Shown here piece by piece: positions 46,789-55,474 of a DNA stretch of 64,000 bases (its first letter is position 1; each line of letters opens with the position of its first letter). Position numbers and translations under genes: made by a program. The stretch lies in the IMG/VR virus record IMGVR_UViG_3300027792_000013, positions 1-64,000 of that record. The stretch is one strand, 5' to 3'. A model generated the notes under the pieces. That model made no database searches and was not told where the DNA came from. It worked only from the letters and a program-made list of their open reading frames with translations. The DNA comes from a virus.

Positions 46789-48642
46789 TTAACCGTCCTT
46801 TCTACAATTTTTACAATATGCTATATCACCATTTTTTATAGCATTTCTAAGTTTAGTATATCTATCTCCGTTCCAAATCTCCTCGAAACTCTGTTTAAAA
46901 ATATTTCCCATAATCATTTTGGACCAACAGCAAGGAGTAACCACACCCTTAGAATTAATAAAAAATTTAGTATAAACCCAGTCACAATTTTTTATTTGTT
47001 CAGATAAGTTTTGAACTCTTTGAGTTGATCCAACTTGGGTATCAAAGTTAAAAATGTTAAATTGAGCTCCGATTTTTTCCGCATATGCTTTCCATTCAAT
47101 AATTTTAGTACGATTTTCCAGAGTATCTTTAATAATTAAATCCGGTGTATATGTTAGAGTTGGGGTCAATCCTAAACATGAAATATTTTTGTTGTAGTGT
47201 TTTGCCAATCTAATAAAACTAGGAACCTCATCAAAATTGTAGGCATTCATAACAAATGAAAAATACAAAGTCTTTTTGTATTGTTTGACGAATTCATTAA
47301 TGTTATATAAAACAACTTCTAATCCATCAACCCCCATTAACTGCTTATAAGTATGTTTGTTCAATGAATTCAATGAAACTACAACTTCATCAACAGTAGA
47401 ATTATAAATTAAATTACGATTTTTTTCATTCAGCAAATAACCATTTGTTACAAATCGAATAGGAACATTTTTATCTGATAATTTTTTAATAATATTTTCA
47501 AAATCCGGATGAGCTAAAATTTCACCATAGCCGGTAATATCAACCATTCTGGCATATTCTAAAAGGGAATCTATCCCTTTTATATCATTTAATGTTATAG
47601 TTCTTCTTTCATTTGGTTGCATTTTAGGATTATGACAAAACACACATTTGTAAATACATTTCGTGGTTAATTCCAAAAATAAATCTATACTTTTTGTTTT
47701 CATAACATGCTCCATAATTTTACCCAAAATCGTATTTTTGTAATCTAAAAAATTATTATAATCTACGTGATTTAAAAATACTTGAGAATCCGGAAATCCA
47801 GCATACCAATGAATCCCAATTGTTTTGCTAGTAAAATTTAGCTGAGATCTAATTAAAAAAAGTTCAGGAATCTGTTTATGTGTATGATATGGGTAAACAG
47901 TCATCATATCAATATTACCAACAACGCAATTTTGAAATCTCTTTTGTATTTCAGCCGGGGAACTAAACTCTTTGTTTAAAAGTTCAGATCCATGAGTTTG
48001 ATAACTATTAAAATTTATTTTGGTTCTAATAGCTTTTTGGTGGATGTATGTATAGTATTGATTTTTTGGTGAACTTAACATAAATCCGATGCTATGATAT
48101 GTATCTTTACCATTATCATTTATACTAACTATAGTATCAATATTTGCGTTTTCCGGCGAATTTAAATGCAACTCATTCATTGATCGAAAATATAAGATAT
48201 CCATATCTGACCACAACCCACCTACATTTGATAGGATGTCCCAACGTAAATAATCAGATTTTATTACCTCGGGTATTTCCCTGGGATCTTCTATATTTGG
48301 AATGTTAACATCTAATTCAAAAAATTTCAGTGGGAGTTTTCTCAATAAAAACATATAGTCATTGTTTAAATTTCTTTCAAACTTATGCTCAAATGTTGTC
48401 CATGTTTTTTTCTCACTTAATGTCAAAGGTGAATAAAATCTAATTTCCCAATCCGGATTGTATTTCATAAACGAAAACACTGTTAAATATTTTAAAAAAG
48501 GCAGAGTTTTAGCTCCCCAATAAAAATGAACTATTTTAGGAATTTTTTTCAAATACCACTCATATTTAGTTATTTTTTGGTATTCTGAAAGTCTCCATAA
48601 ATTCATATTTTGTTCGTTACGAATGGAATTCAAATCAAGCAT
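46789..48642 (-). CDS. Fusion protein: GT32-like glycosyltransferase + radical SAM/SPASM
   Basis: Residues 1-300: IPKIVHFYWGAKTLPFLKYL near 33 and YLRWDILSNVGGLWSDMDILYF near 132, with the DxD motif of GT32/TcdB-type glycosyltransferases. Residues about 318-617: LTTKCIYKCVFCHNPKM (CxxxCxxC), DITGYGEILAHPDFENI, then SKGVVTPCCWSKMIMGNIF and CKNCRKDG as SPASM. Both halves are complete and the join is in frame with no gap. It should transfer a sugar and carry out radical chemistry, perhaps on the same product. Coupled to the 745-residue glycosyltransferase by an 8-base overlap. Confidence 0.85.
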   Translation of the reverse strand: MLDLNSIRNEQNMNLWRLSEYQKITKYEWYLKKIPKIVHFYWGAKTLPFLKYLTVFSFMKYNPDWEIRFYSPLTLSEKKTWTTFEHKFERNLNNDYMFLLRKLPLKFFELDVNIPNIEDPREIPEVIKSDYLRWDILSNVGGLWSDMDILYFRSMNELHLNSPENANIDTIVSINDNGKDTYHSIGFMLSSPKNQYYTYIHQKAIRTKINFNSYQTHGSELLNKEFSSPAEIQKRFQNCVVGNIDMMTVYPYHTHKQIPELFLIRSQLNFTSKTIGIHWYAGFPDSQVFLNHVDYNNFLDYKNTILGKIMEHVMKTKSIDLFLELTTKCIYKCVFCHNPKMQPNERRTITLNDIKGIDSLLEYARMVDITGYGEILAHPDFENIIKKLSDKNVPIRFVTNGYLLNEKNRNLIYNSTVDEVVVSLNSLNKHTYKQLMGVDGLEVVLYNINEFVKQYKKTLYFSFVMNAYNFDEVPSFIRLAKHYNKNISCLGLTPTLTYTPDLIIKDTLENRTKIIEWKAYAEKIGAQFNIFNFDTQVGSTQRVQNLSEQIKNCDWVYTKFFINSKGVVTPCCWSKMIMGNIFKQSFEEIWNGDRYTKLRNAIKNGDIAYCKNCRKDG

Positions 48643-50872
48643 TTTTAGCGTCTCTCATTTGAATCAATTTAGATGTCATTTCGTGAACATATTTCATTCC
48701 TTCTCTTTGTAATTTAGCCGATAAATTAAATGGATGTCTACGATGCCATCCACAAACTTTGGGTAAATATGCGAATCTAACACCATTTAAAACCATTCTA
48801 CAAAACATATCATGGTCTTCACAGGGAGTCAGTTGCCAATCACCAACATTTATTCTAGCATGTTTTCGCCACAACCAAATTACCCCGATATTATATCGTT
48901 CAAAAAATTTATGTGGATTCCATTCCATGTTCACTTCTTCATTATAATTTTTTCTTCGTTTTTCAATTAACCCAGTTTCATCCATTACACCAATTTCACA
49001 GCAAGTGTAAACAAAATCAATTTCGGGATGTGTATCAAGAAACATTACCATTTCTCTAAGTGCTTGAGTATAGTACTTATTATCACTGGCTATCCAGGTT
49101 TCGTATTCACCTTTACATACACTAAAACCAACATTAAGGGCACTTCCTGTACCACCGTTTTCTTTATGGATAATTTTTATTCTTGAATCCCTGATGTTGT
49201 CAATAATATTTTTTGTCTCATCCGTTGAACCATCATTTACAATGATCAATTCAAAATCTCTAAATGATTGATCTAAAACACTTCTGATTGATTCTTTGAT
49301 ATATTTAGATTGATTGAAAGTTGGCATTACAATTGAAACTTTTGGTTCTCCTTTTGTTGTATTTGTTGGCAAATGCATAATCATTCCCTTTCGTGTCATT
49401 CTTGAAGTTTGATAATGTTCAATTACAGATTCGTTAATACCTTTCATCAAATCAAAAATTTTTGTATATTCTGGTGGCAGTTTATAAACTTTAATATCAG
49501 GAAAAGCATTGACGACCTCTTGTAGATTTGTTTGTTCATTGCATTCGCTGGTATTAAGTTTTTCATTGTTTTTTTCAATCCATCTGTCAAATACAAATCT
49601 TCCTCTGTCGGTGTTTTTTACAAAAAGTGTTCCACTCAATAACTCAGTTCCATTTCTATAATGAGCGGCTAGATCACAATCAGTCAATTTAGTAAATAAG
49701 ATCGGATAAGTTTGAACTACGGCATCAGCATCAATCCAAACAATATCTTTTCCTCTATGTTTGTCCATCATTTCTCTAATAAAAGCTGCTTTGTAATATG
49801 AATTTATTCTCCAGTTCTTCCTAACTGTTGAGGGGTCATTAAGAGGTGCATAGTTTCCACTTAAAATCTTTTTGATGTCATAATCAATCCCAAATCTATT
49901 AAGCGATTCTATTAAGTTTTTAACGTTTTCTTCGTAAATTGTAGCTTCGGTAAAATAGGAAACCACTATAAATTTATTGGGGATATTAAATTCAAGTTTG
50001 TTATAATCAATAAAATCAAAACAACGAAGACGGGATTTTTCATTTGTATTAAATATTTTAAATCCCTCTTTTTTATATGTATTAGCAACTATCTCAAATT
50101 GTTTTACGTAATCCAATAAAACATTTTCATTTAGATTTGCTAGAGGATATCCGGCATGGTGATGAGTTTTTTCTGGTTCAACATAAAAGTCATAGCCTAA
50201 CAAATAGATTGGATTAGCGCCTAAAGCTAGAGCCAAAGACAATCCAGAAAATCCACTACAATTACCGCCAAAAATTCCTTTAGAAAGATCTAGACTCAAA
50301 CCATGGGGCCCTAAGTATGGAATTGTATATACTTCAGGACCGAACGGATAGTCATGAGTATCTAACCACGTTTTAAGTCCTTTATACTGATTGTATAATG
50401 CCTGATTTTCCGGTCCTAGTTTTGAAGCCTGAATCCATCTATAAAATCTTGAGTCACAACTATGCATAATTGGAGCAAACATGCAGGTTTCAAAACTACG
50501 ATTTAAAGCAATTATTTTTTCTGATTTTAATTTTGATATTTCTAATTGACTAACACTTGTACCACCACCAATAATAAAACATCTTTGATTTTTCCAAGCT
50601 CCACTTGTCATTATGTCACTTAAAAGTTTCTTTTTATTTGGTTGTGGTACCGGCGAAGATGATTTTGGTTTATTTACATTTTGTCTATGAGCATCTAAAT
50701 GTTTTTGCGAAACTATTGGTTGTTGTCCTGGTCTAGCTAGCATATTTTTGTATCGTAAATCTAGCCCTTCTGGTAAATTTGTGTTAATACCTACCTTAAT
50801 TTTATAAACCTTTTTTTCCGACGTTACTTCTAAATTCCATGGAGTTCCCAATAAATTAATATAGTCGGCCAT
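48635..50872 (-). CDS. Three-domain protein: DUF115/MptE-like + GT-A + GT2 glycosyltransferase
   Basis: Residues 1-90 are unassigned with a Pro/Ser linker. Residues 95-290 match DUF115/MptE-like sugar-chain enzymes (CFIIGGGTSVSQLE, IALNRSFETC, YLLGYDFYVEPE). Residues 305-500 look like a nucleotide-sugar transferase with DIVWIDADAVVQTYP (DxD, near 380). Residues 508-745 are a GT2 enzyme: VSIVMPTFNQSKYIKESIRSVL near 512 shown as VSIVMPTFNQS, LIIVNDGSTDET and WRRKHP-type end. It is the first gene of the glycan island and probably builds the glycan core. Confidence 0.82.
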   Translation of the reverse strand: MADYINLLGTPWNLEVTSEKKVYKIKVGINTNLPEGLDLRYKNMLARPGQQPIVSQKHLDAHRQNVNKPKSSSPVPQPNKKKLLSDIMTSGAWKNQRCFIIGGGTSVSQLEISKLKSEKIIALNRSFETCMFAPIMHSCDSRFYRWIQASKLGPENQALYNQYKGLKTWLDTHDYPFGPEVYTIPYLGPHGLSLDLSKGIFGGNCSGFSGLSLALALGANPIYLLGYDFYVEPEKTHHHAGYPLANLNENVLLDYVKQFEIVANTYKKEGFKIFNTNEKSRLRCFDFIDYNKLEFNIPNKFIVVSYFTEATIYEENVKNLIESLNRFGIDYDIKKILSGNYAPLNDPSTVRKNWRINSYYKAAFIREMMDKHRGKDIVWIDADAVVQTYPILFTKLTDCDLAAHYRNGTELLSGTLFVKNTDRGRFVFDRWIEKNNEKLNTSECNEQTNLQEVVNAFPDIKVYKLPPEYTKIFDLMKGINESVIEHYQTSRMTRKGMIMHLPTNTTKGEPKVSIVMPTFNQSKYIKESIRSVLDQSFRDFELIIVNDGSTDETKNIIDNIRDSRIKIIHKENGGTGSALNVGFSVCKGEYETWIASDNKYYTQALREMVMFLDTHPEIDFVYTCCEIGVMDETGLIEKRRKNYNEEVNMEWNPHKFFERYNIGVIWLWRKHARINVGDWQLTPCEDHDMFCRMVLNGVRFAYLPKVCGWHRRHPFNLSAKLQREGMKYVHEMTSKLIQMRDAKNA

Positions 50873-50888
50873 AATAGTTCCTTATTTT

Positions 50889-51440
50889 TTAAATTTTGCA
50901 TATCATCTCTTTTGTAATATATTGATTTTTAGACAACTCATAAATGGGAATTCCAAACACCGTCTCTTTGGGAATTAAATTTTCAATTAGTTCAAACTCT
51001 GAATTCTCAAAAAAGTATTCGTGTATGCCACAAACAAATTTATATGAACCTCTTGGTATGATATCAGAACTCAAAGTTTGTTCAAATAGAATCTGATAGC
51101 GATTTCTATTCAAATAGGCATCCAGTTCCGGATATGTTTTTCGTACTTCAGAAACTGTTGTTTTAAAAATTTCATCACTTGAGTATTCTTTGAGTAAGTA
51201 CAAAGTTGAAAGTATAGCCGCTGCCCGTGATTCACCAACTAATAAATTAATTGTTATTTTTAATTTGCGAATCATTTTTTCGAAGATTCCCAAGGCGTTT
51301 TTTTCATGAGTTAAAACTGGTTGTCTGATAATTTGTCCGGTTTGATCGATTAGACCTAATTCGAAGGCATCCCAATCTTTAAATGGTCTTGCCAATAGAT
51401 CCGCAAATTTATAAGCTAGAAATGCGCTTACAATACTCAT
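50889..51440 (-). CDS. Conserved-type phage protein, possible virion component (183 aa)
   Basis: Opening pattern FLAYKFADLLARPFKDWDAFELGLIDQTGQI, here shortened to L-RPFKDWDAFELGLID, with KMIRKLKITINLLVG near residue 55. This arrangement (aromatic K-F-D-W-AF--GLID--G) recurs in T4-like phages next to structural genes, function unknown. It is the second gene behind a T4-type late promoter, which supports late expression. Confidence 0.6.
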   Translation of the reverse strand: MSIVSAFLAYKFADLLARPFKDWDAFELGLIDQTGQIIRQPVLTHEKNALGIFEKMIRKLKITINLLVGESRAAAILSTLYLLKEYSSDEIFKTTVSEVRKTYPELDAYLNRNRYQILFEQTLSSDIIPRGSYKFVCGIHEYFFENSEFELIENLIPKETVFGIPIYELSKNQYITKEMICKI

Positions 51441-51643
51441 TTGTTTCCCAATAGACTCCTATATAATTCAGAAACTGTTTTATTTTTCCAGTCATCATAG
51501 TTAAATTTTGGGTTTAAAATATATAGGGCATCACTAGGAAATTCATCGTCTTCAAATACTCGTTGTAATTTTTGTGAGGATTTCTTTTTTGTATAGATCT
51601 CAAATTTTGATAACGCACTGAAATAATCACCAAATGTTTTCAT
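51437..51643 (-). CDS. Small hypothetical protein behind a late promoter (68 aa)
   Basis: MKTFGDYFSALSKFEIYTKK with a second block ALYILNPKFNYDDWKNKTVSELYRSLLG. GAGG precedes the ATG, and TATAAATA lies 16 bases upstream. Coupled to the next gene by ATGA. No family is recognised. Confidence 0.58.
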   Translation of the reverse strand: MKTFGDYFSALSKFEIYTKKKSSQKLQRVFEDDEFPSDALYILNPKFNYDDWKNKTVSELYRSLLGNK

Positions 51644-51652
51644 TAGAACCTC

Positions 51653-51678
51653 TGATTGTATTTATAAAAATACAATCA
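51653..51678 (-). promoter_or_regulatory. T4-type late promoter within an 11-bp inverted repeat
   Basis: TATAAATA on the minus strand (51666-51659) precedes the 51643 start. It lies in a perfect 11-bp inverted repeat (51653-51663 with 51668-51678) with a 4-base loop, which also contains the stop of the upstream gene. The element and its CAATCA continuation repeat what is found at 877-890. The repeat may also act as a hairpin on the incoming transcript. Confidence 0.6.
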
Positions 51679-52065
51679 TTTTCTCGTATCGTTAGATTCT
51701 AACCAAAACAAAAAATTTCTTGACATTCTATTACTAATTTTTATATCAAAAAAATAATAGACAAGACTACAAAAATGTTCGTATACTGCTTCTGATTCAC
51801 TAAAATATTCTACGGCTATATATGACAAGCTCTGAGAACCGAAAACATTTTTTATTAAAACGAATAAGTTATAAATCACTAAAAACTGAACATTGCCTTT
51901 GCTTATATGTTGTTTTATAGCTTTTCTTAGCTTTGAAATCTTGTTGAAATCTTCATTAAATTCCGTAAGTTTGTTACCATTTGAATTCTCGTAGAGATTC
52001 AATAAATTGATGTCAATTTCAGTAGCATTTAACTTCTTTTTTAAACTAAATATTAGGTTTGACAT
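51676..52065 (-). CDS. Hypothetical T4-like phage protein (129 aa)
   Basis: Helical: SKLRKAIKQHISKGNVQFLVIYNLFVLIKNVFG and AVEYFSESEAVYEHFCSLVYYF. The second block (EFS-S---YEH---L) resembles a small conserved protein next to helicase or recombination genes in T4-like marine phages. No role known. Ends inside the late-promoter repeat. Confidence 0.56.
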   Translation of the reverse strand: MSNLIFSLKKKLNATEIDINLLNLYENSNGNKLTEFNEDFNKISKLRKAIKQHISKGNVQFLVIYNLFVLIKNVFGSQSLSYIAVEYFSESEAVYEHFCSLVYYFFDIKISNRMSRNFLFWLESNDTRK

Positions 52066-52067
52066 TT

Positions 52068-53429
52068 TTAACCATCAAAATTAAAGTCATATTTTTTTAC
52101 TGTAGATTCTTTATTTGGTGATTGTGGTAAATCAGCTGTAATGCCACCTTCAATATCATAATGGGTCATGTTATCATTATTTATACCAACCATGAATTTT
52201 CTTGTAGCTTTTTCAATACCAAACAATCTATTTTTCAAAATTTTTATAACTAATTGATTTTCATCAATCATACTTTCGGTTCCTATAATTGCTGCCATTA
52301 AATCCGCGGTAGCATTTATACCAGCTGATTCTGCTACTGCACTTTGTAAAACATCCGTGGTATCCCATCCATTTCTATTCAATTGAGATGCGCTTAACAT
52401 AATGGTATTGGTTTCGACACAAAGTTCTCGTAATTCTTCACAAATACTTTTTATAAACAAATACATCCCCTGTTTAATTTCAACTTTAAACGATCTGATA
52501 ATATTCAAATAATCTACAGTAATAATGTCGGGTTTGAAGTTCTCTTTCAGTTCTAAATCTCGTAATAACACTCTAAAATTTTCTGTAGTTACCCCCCCGG
52601 TTGGGAACTCATGAATTTTTAGTTTTCCATATGATTTTTGTTTCAACCCATTTATTTTAAATTCATATTTATCTTTTTCAACTGTTTGAAATGAATTAAT
52701 AGGCATTTCAAGTAAATTAGCATCAAATCTTTTTCTAACTGTAAACTCATCTAACTCCATTGTGAAATAAATTACATTTAATCCCTGTCGAATATAATTG
52801 GCGCTCAAATCAACTAAAAGTCTGGATTTGCCCACATTCGGCATACCAAGAAAAATTATTAATTTTTTTCGTTCTAAACCACCTCCAGTGGCTCGATTAA
52901 ATCCGCCCAAATTTGTAGGATATTTTGTGGCTTCGTTATGATAATAATCAAATGCTTTTTCTGAGTCTCTAAAATAATCATGTCCCTGTGGAATATTAAA
53001 TCCAACTCTAAGAGCTTCTTGTAGTATTGTTGGAATGCTTTCAACCATTCCCTTTTTAGCTTTATCAAATATTCCTATGGAATCCAATAAGGCGTTATAG
53101 ATTGCTCTTGTTCTGCACCAACCCTCAGCTTCCGTAACCAACCAATTTTCATCTATCTCTTCTGTTGGGGATTCCAACAATTGTAGTTTTGCCAGTATAG
53201 CATCTAGTTGAGACTGGCTCAAAGATTTATCTTTTTCTTTAAAATATATCTTTAAAATTGTAAAACTTGGAGATTTTCGATATTGTCTAAAAAATGAAAT
53301 AATGGCACTACAAACCTTTTGGTCTTCGAATGATTCAAAATATTTTGGTTCAATAAAATATAAGATTTTATCTCTAATATTTTGTTTACATAAAATATTT
53401 TTGAGGATTAAATCACTTAATAGCATCAT
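52068..53429 (-). CDS. 41: Replicative helicase, T4 gp41-like (DnaB family)
   Basis: The 453 residues (T4: 475) hold an N-terminal helical domain and a RecA-type core: IIFLGMPNVGKSRLLVDL (Walker A as GMPNVGKS, near residue 197), YFTMELDEFTVRKR, DIITVDYLNIIRS (Walker B near 295), IMLSASQLNRNG (sensor) and RLFGIEK with a C-terminal motif. It unwinds ahead of the polymerase and recruits primase. Confidence 0.9.
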   Translation of the reverse strand: MMLLSDLILKNILCKQNIRDKILYFIEPKYFESFEDQKVCSAIISFFRQYRKSPSFTILKIYFKEKDKSLSQSQLDAILAKLQLLESPTEEIDENWLVTEAEGWCRTRAIYNALLDSIGIFDKAKKGMVESIPTILQEALRVGFNIPQGHDYFRDSEKAFDYYHNEATKYPTNLGGFNRATGGGLERKKLIIFLGMPNVGKSRLLVDLSANYIRQGLNVIYFTMELDEFTVRKRFDANLLEMPINSFQTVEKDKYEFKINGLKQKSYGKLKIHEFPTGGVTTENFRVLLRDLELKENFKPDIITVDYLNIIRSFKVEIKQGMYLFIKSICEELRELCVETNTIMLSASQLNRNGWDTTDVLQSAVAESAGINATADLMAAIIGTESMIDENQLVIKILKNRLFGIEKATRKFMVGINNDNMTHYDIEGGITADLPQSPNKESTVKKYDFNFDG

Positions 53430-53447
53430 GTATATTTTAAATGGTTT

Positions 53448-53765
53448 TTATTGAAAACTTATAGGAGATTTTTCAATATTTGGATATGACATAATCACTT
53501 TTGGTATTTCCTCTTCTAAATTTGTAGACTTTAAAATTATTTTTTGAAGTTTTTTTGAAAGATACTCAAGAAATTCTTCTACAATTTTATCTTCGTATAT
53601 ACAATAAATTTTTAATTTATTAACAGTTGAATCATAAGTTATACCATGAAAAAATAGAAATATATCTCCAATTTTATACATTCTGTTTTCAGCATAAATA
53701 ATGGATTCGGTTTTATTTGAAGGTTTGAAACTTGCGATCCACTTATCTATTTTATTCGTCTTCAT
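53448..53765 (-). CDS. Hypothetical protein downstream of uvsX (105 aa)
   Basis: The ATG at 53765 overlaps the uvsX end by 14 bases; an upstream ATG at 53780 is less likely. The product has a beta-rich middle (MYKIGDIFLFFHGITYDSTVNKLKIYCIYED) and a helix (FLEYLSKKLQKIILK). Its position fits a UvsY-like mediator, but the sequence does not resemble UvsY, so I leave it unnamed. Confidence 0.56.
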   Translation of the reverse strand: MKTNKIDKWIASFKPSNKTESIIYAENRMYKIGDIFLFFHGITYDSTVNKLKIYCIYEDKIVEEFLEYLSKKLQKIILKSTNLEEEIPKVIMSYPNIEKSPISFQ

Positions 53766-54975
53766 TGTTTGATTCCGCATCTATTACAGTTTCGTTATTA
53801 ATTTGAGCTTCATCGGAATTTAAAACCTCTTCGGCTACATCCTTTCCCCCAATTTCGTTTAGTTTCTCCTCGTCAATCATATCCTGGATATTTTTTAATT
53901 CGTCTTCTGCCATTGATTTTTCTAATGCTTCATCAACTTGTTCTTTTCCATAAGAAAATACTATTTGAGCTTCTTTATCTAATAGATCTAAAATTTCCTT
54001 GGTAAAACAAACTTGGGGATTTTCGTCTATCTCATTTGGGAAATATCTTTCTCCGTTGGGAAAAATAATTTTTCTGCCTTCCTTTTTCAATATTCCACTT
54101 TCGAGCCCCAAATCAGTTAGCCCATAAAATCTATCAAGTCCTCTGGAAAATGATAGTCTCATTTGAATCGTTGAGTATTGTTTGGCTGAACTCCTAGTTT
54201 TTTCAGCTTTGGCAGTTAAAATCAGACCCGAAATTGTATTAGTAGCAGTTTTTTCAACTTTGGGAAATAAACAAACAATAAAACTACTGGCATAAGTTAA
54301 TCCAGTACCACCACTAATATTGCTTTTAGTACTAAAAGGATTCGCTGGATTATCATAAGTGTGTGATGTAACAATCATCGGGAACTTTAAAAATCCCAAC
54401 TCAATTGTTAGTAACCTGAAAATTCCTTTTACTAGCTTAGCTCTTAGTCCCATATCCATTTTATTTTTATCATCTAGACTATCTTTGATTTCTTTTTCGC
54501 TAACCATCATTCCTAAAGAATCTAAAACGAATAGAAATCGAGGGTTTGGGTTATTCGGAGCCTTGTTTGCTTCCCTATCAGCCTTTATAATTTCCAGCAT
54601 TTGCATTGTTTGATTTCGGTAATCCTCGATTGATTTTACAGGGCTATGCAAAACTCTGTTGGAATCCAATCCCAATTCGATAATTGTCTTTTTTTCCAAC
54701 GCATTTTCACTGTCACTGTAAATTACATAATTGTTTGGGTCTAGATTTAACCAGCTTTTACAGATATGTAAACTTAAAAATGATTTTCCGCAGGAATAAG
54801 ATCCAGCTAGTCCAACAATCCGATTTGTTGGGAATCCACCAAAAATAGAACCAGATAGTAGAGCATTGAACATATAACTTCCGGTATCAATTGTTTCAGT
54901 AATATCGCTTAACATTCCATCATAAGCGATATTCGAAAAAGGATTAATTCTTTTGAGTTTCTTTAACAAATCCAT
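53752..54975 (-). CDS. uvsX: RecA-like recombinase UvsX
   Basis: The 407 residues (T4: 391) have RecA motifs: IVGLAGSYSCGKSFLSLHI (Walker A as GSYSCGKS near residue 60), NYVIYSDSENALEKK, FLFVLDSLGMMVSEKE (Walker B near 150) and MIVTSHTYDNPANPF near 205. A very acidic tail (EVLNSDEAQINNETVIDAESN) ends the protein, as in T4 UvsX. It forms filaments on gp32-freed ssDNA and promotes strand exchange. Confidence 0.9.
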   Translation of the reverse strand: MDLLKKLKRINPFSNIAYDGMLSDITETIDTGSYMFNALLSGSIFGGFPTNRIVGLAGSYSCGKSFLSLHICKSWLNLDPNNYVIYSDSENALEKKTIIELGLDSNRVLHSPVKSIEDYRNQTMQMLEIIKADREANKAPNNPNPRFLFVLDSLGMMVSEKEIKDSLDDKNKMDMGLRAKLVKGIFRLLTIELGFLKFPMIVTSHTYDNPANPFSTKSNISGGTGLTYASSFIVCLFPKVEKTATNTISGLILTAKAEKTRSSAKQYSTIQMRLSFSRGLDRFYGLTDLGLESGILKKEGRKIIFPNGERYFPNEIDENPQVCFTKEILDLLDKEAQIVFSYGKEQVDEALEKSMAEDELKNIQDMIDEEKLNEIGGKDVAEEVLNSDEAQINNETVIDAESNNEDE

Positions 54976-54977
54976 TG

Positions 54978-55463
54978 TTATTCTCCTTCTACATATAGAT
55001 GCACTTTATTTGTTTTGCTAATTGTTATTTTCAATGTGATTAAATCTTTATCTTTCCACAAAATTTCATCAAAGCTATGAAATAATTTCAATAGTTTTTT
55101 GAATTCAGTTTTTTGATAATTAATTGACAAATCAAATGATATTATTTTTTTTTCACTCAATCTTTTTAACTTGTCAATCCAATTTTGTTTGTTTTTAAGT
55201 CTCCACTTAATCAAATATTCTGGATGTTTCTTTCTGTAATTCATAGTTCTTAGTATTATTTTCTCTCTATTTTCCTGATAATATTGTTTCTGTTTATTTC
55301 TAATAGAATCTTTGTTTTGTAAGTAATTTTTTCTAGCATATTTTTTTTGATATCCCTTTACTTTATCTTTATTTGTTTTTGCCCACTTCTTTGTATATTT
55401 GTTTATCGCTTCTCTATTTTTATGGACCCGCTTATGCTTTTTTAATTTTTGTTTGTCTTCCAA
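54978..55463 (-). CDS. Highly basic hypothetical protein (161 aa)
   Basis: Residues 1-95 are built from Lys/Tyr/Asn-rich units (KYTKKWAKTNKDKVKGYQKK, YYQENREKIILRTMNYRKKHPEY), a style seen at the N-terminus of phage HNH or Hef-type proteins, where it binds DNA or RNA. No HNH residues follow. The C-terminal 60 residues form a small strand-rich end (LITLKITISKTNKVHLYVEGE). It lies between polymerase and uvsX. Confidence 0.6.
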   Translation of the reverse strand: MEDKQKLKKHKRVHKNREAINKYTKKWAKTNKDKVKGYQKKYARKNYLQNKDSIRNKQKQYYQENREKIILRTMNYRKKHPEYLIKWRLKNKQNWIDKLKRLSEKKIISFDLSINYQKTEFKKLLKLFHSFDEILWKDKDLITLKITISKTNKVHLYVEGE

Positions 55464-55474
55464 TTGTCACCTCT

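Noticed and set aside
53448-53765. UvsY recombination mediator
   Set aside because: Position after uvsX fits, but the beta-rich sequence does not resemble UvsY.
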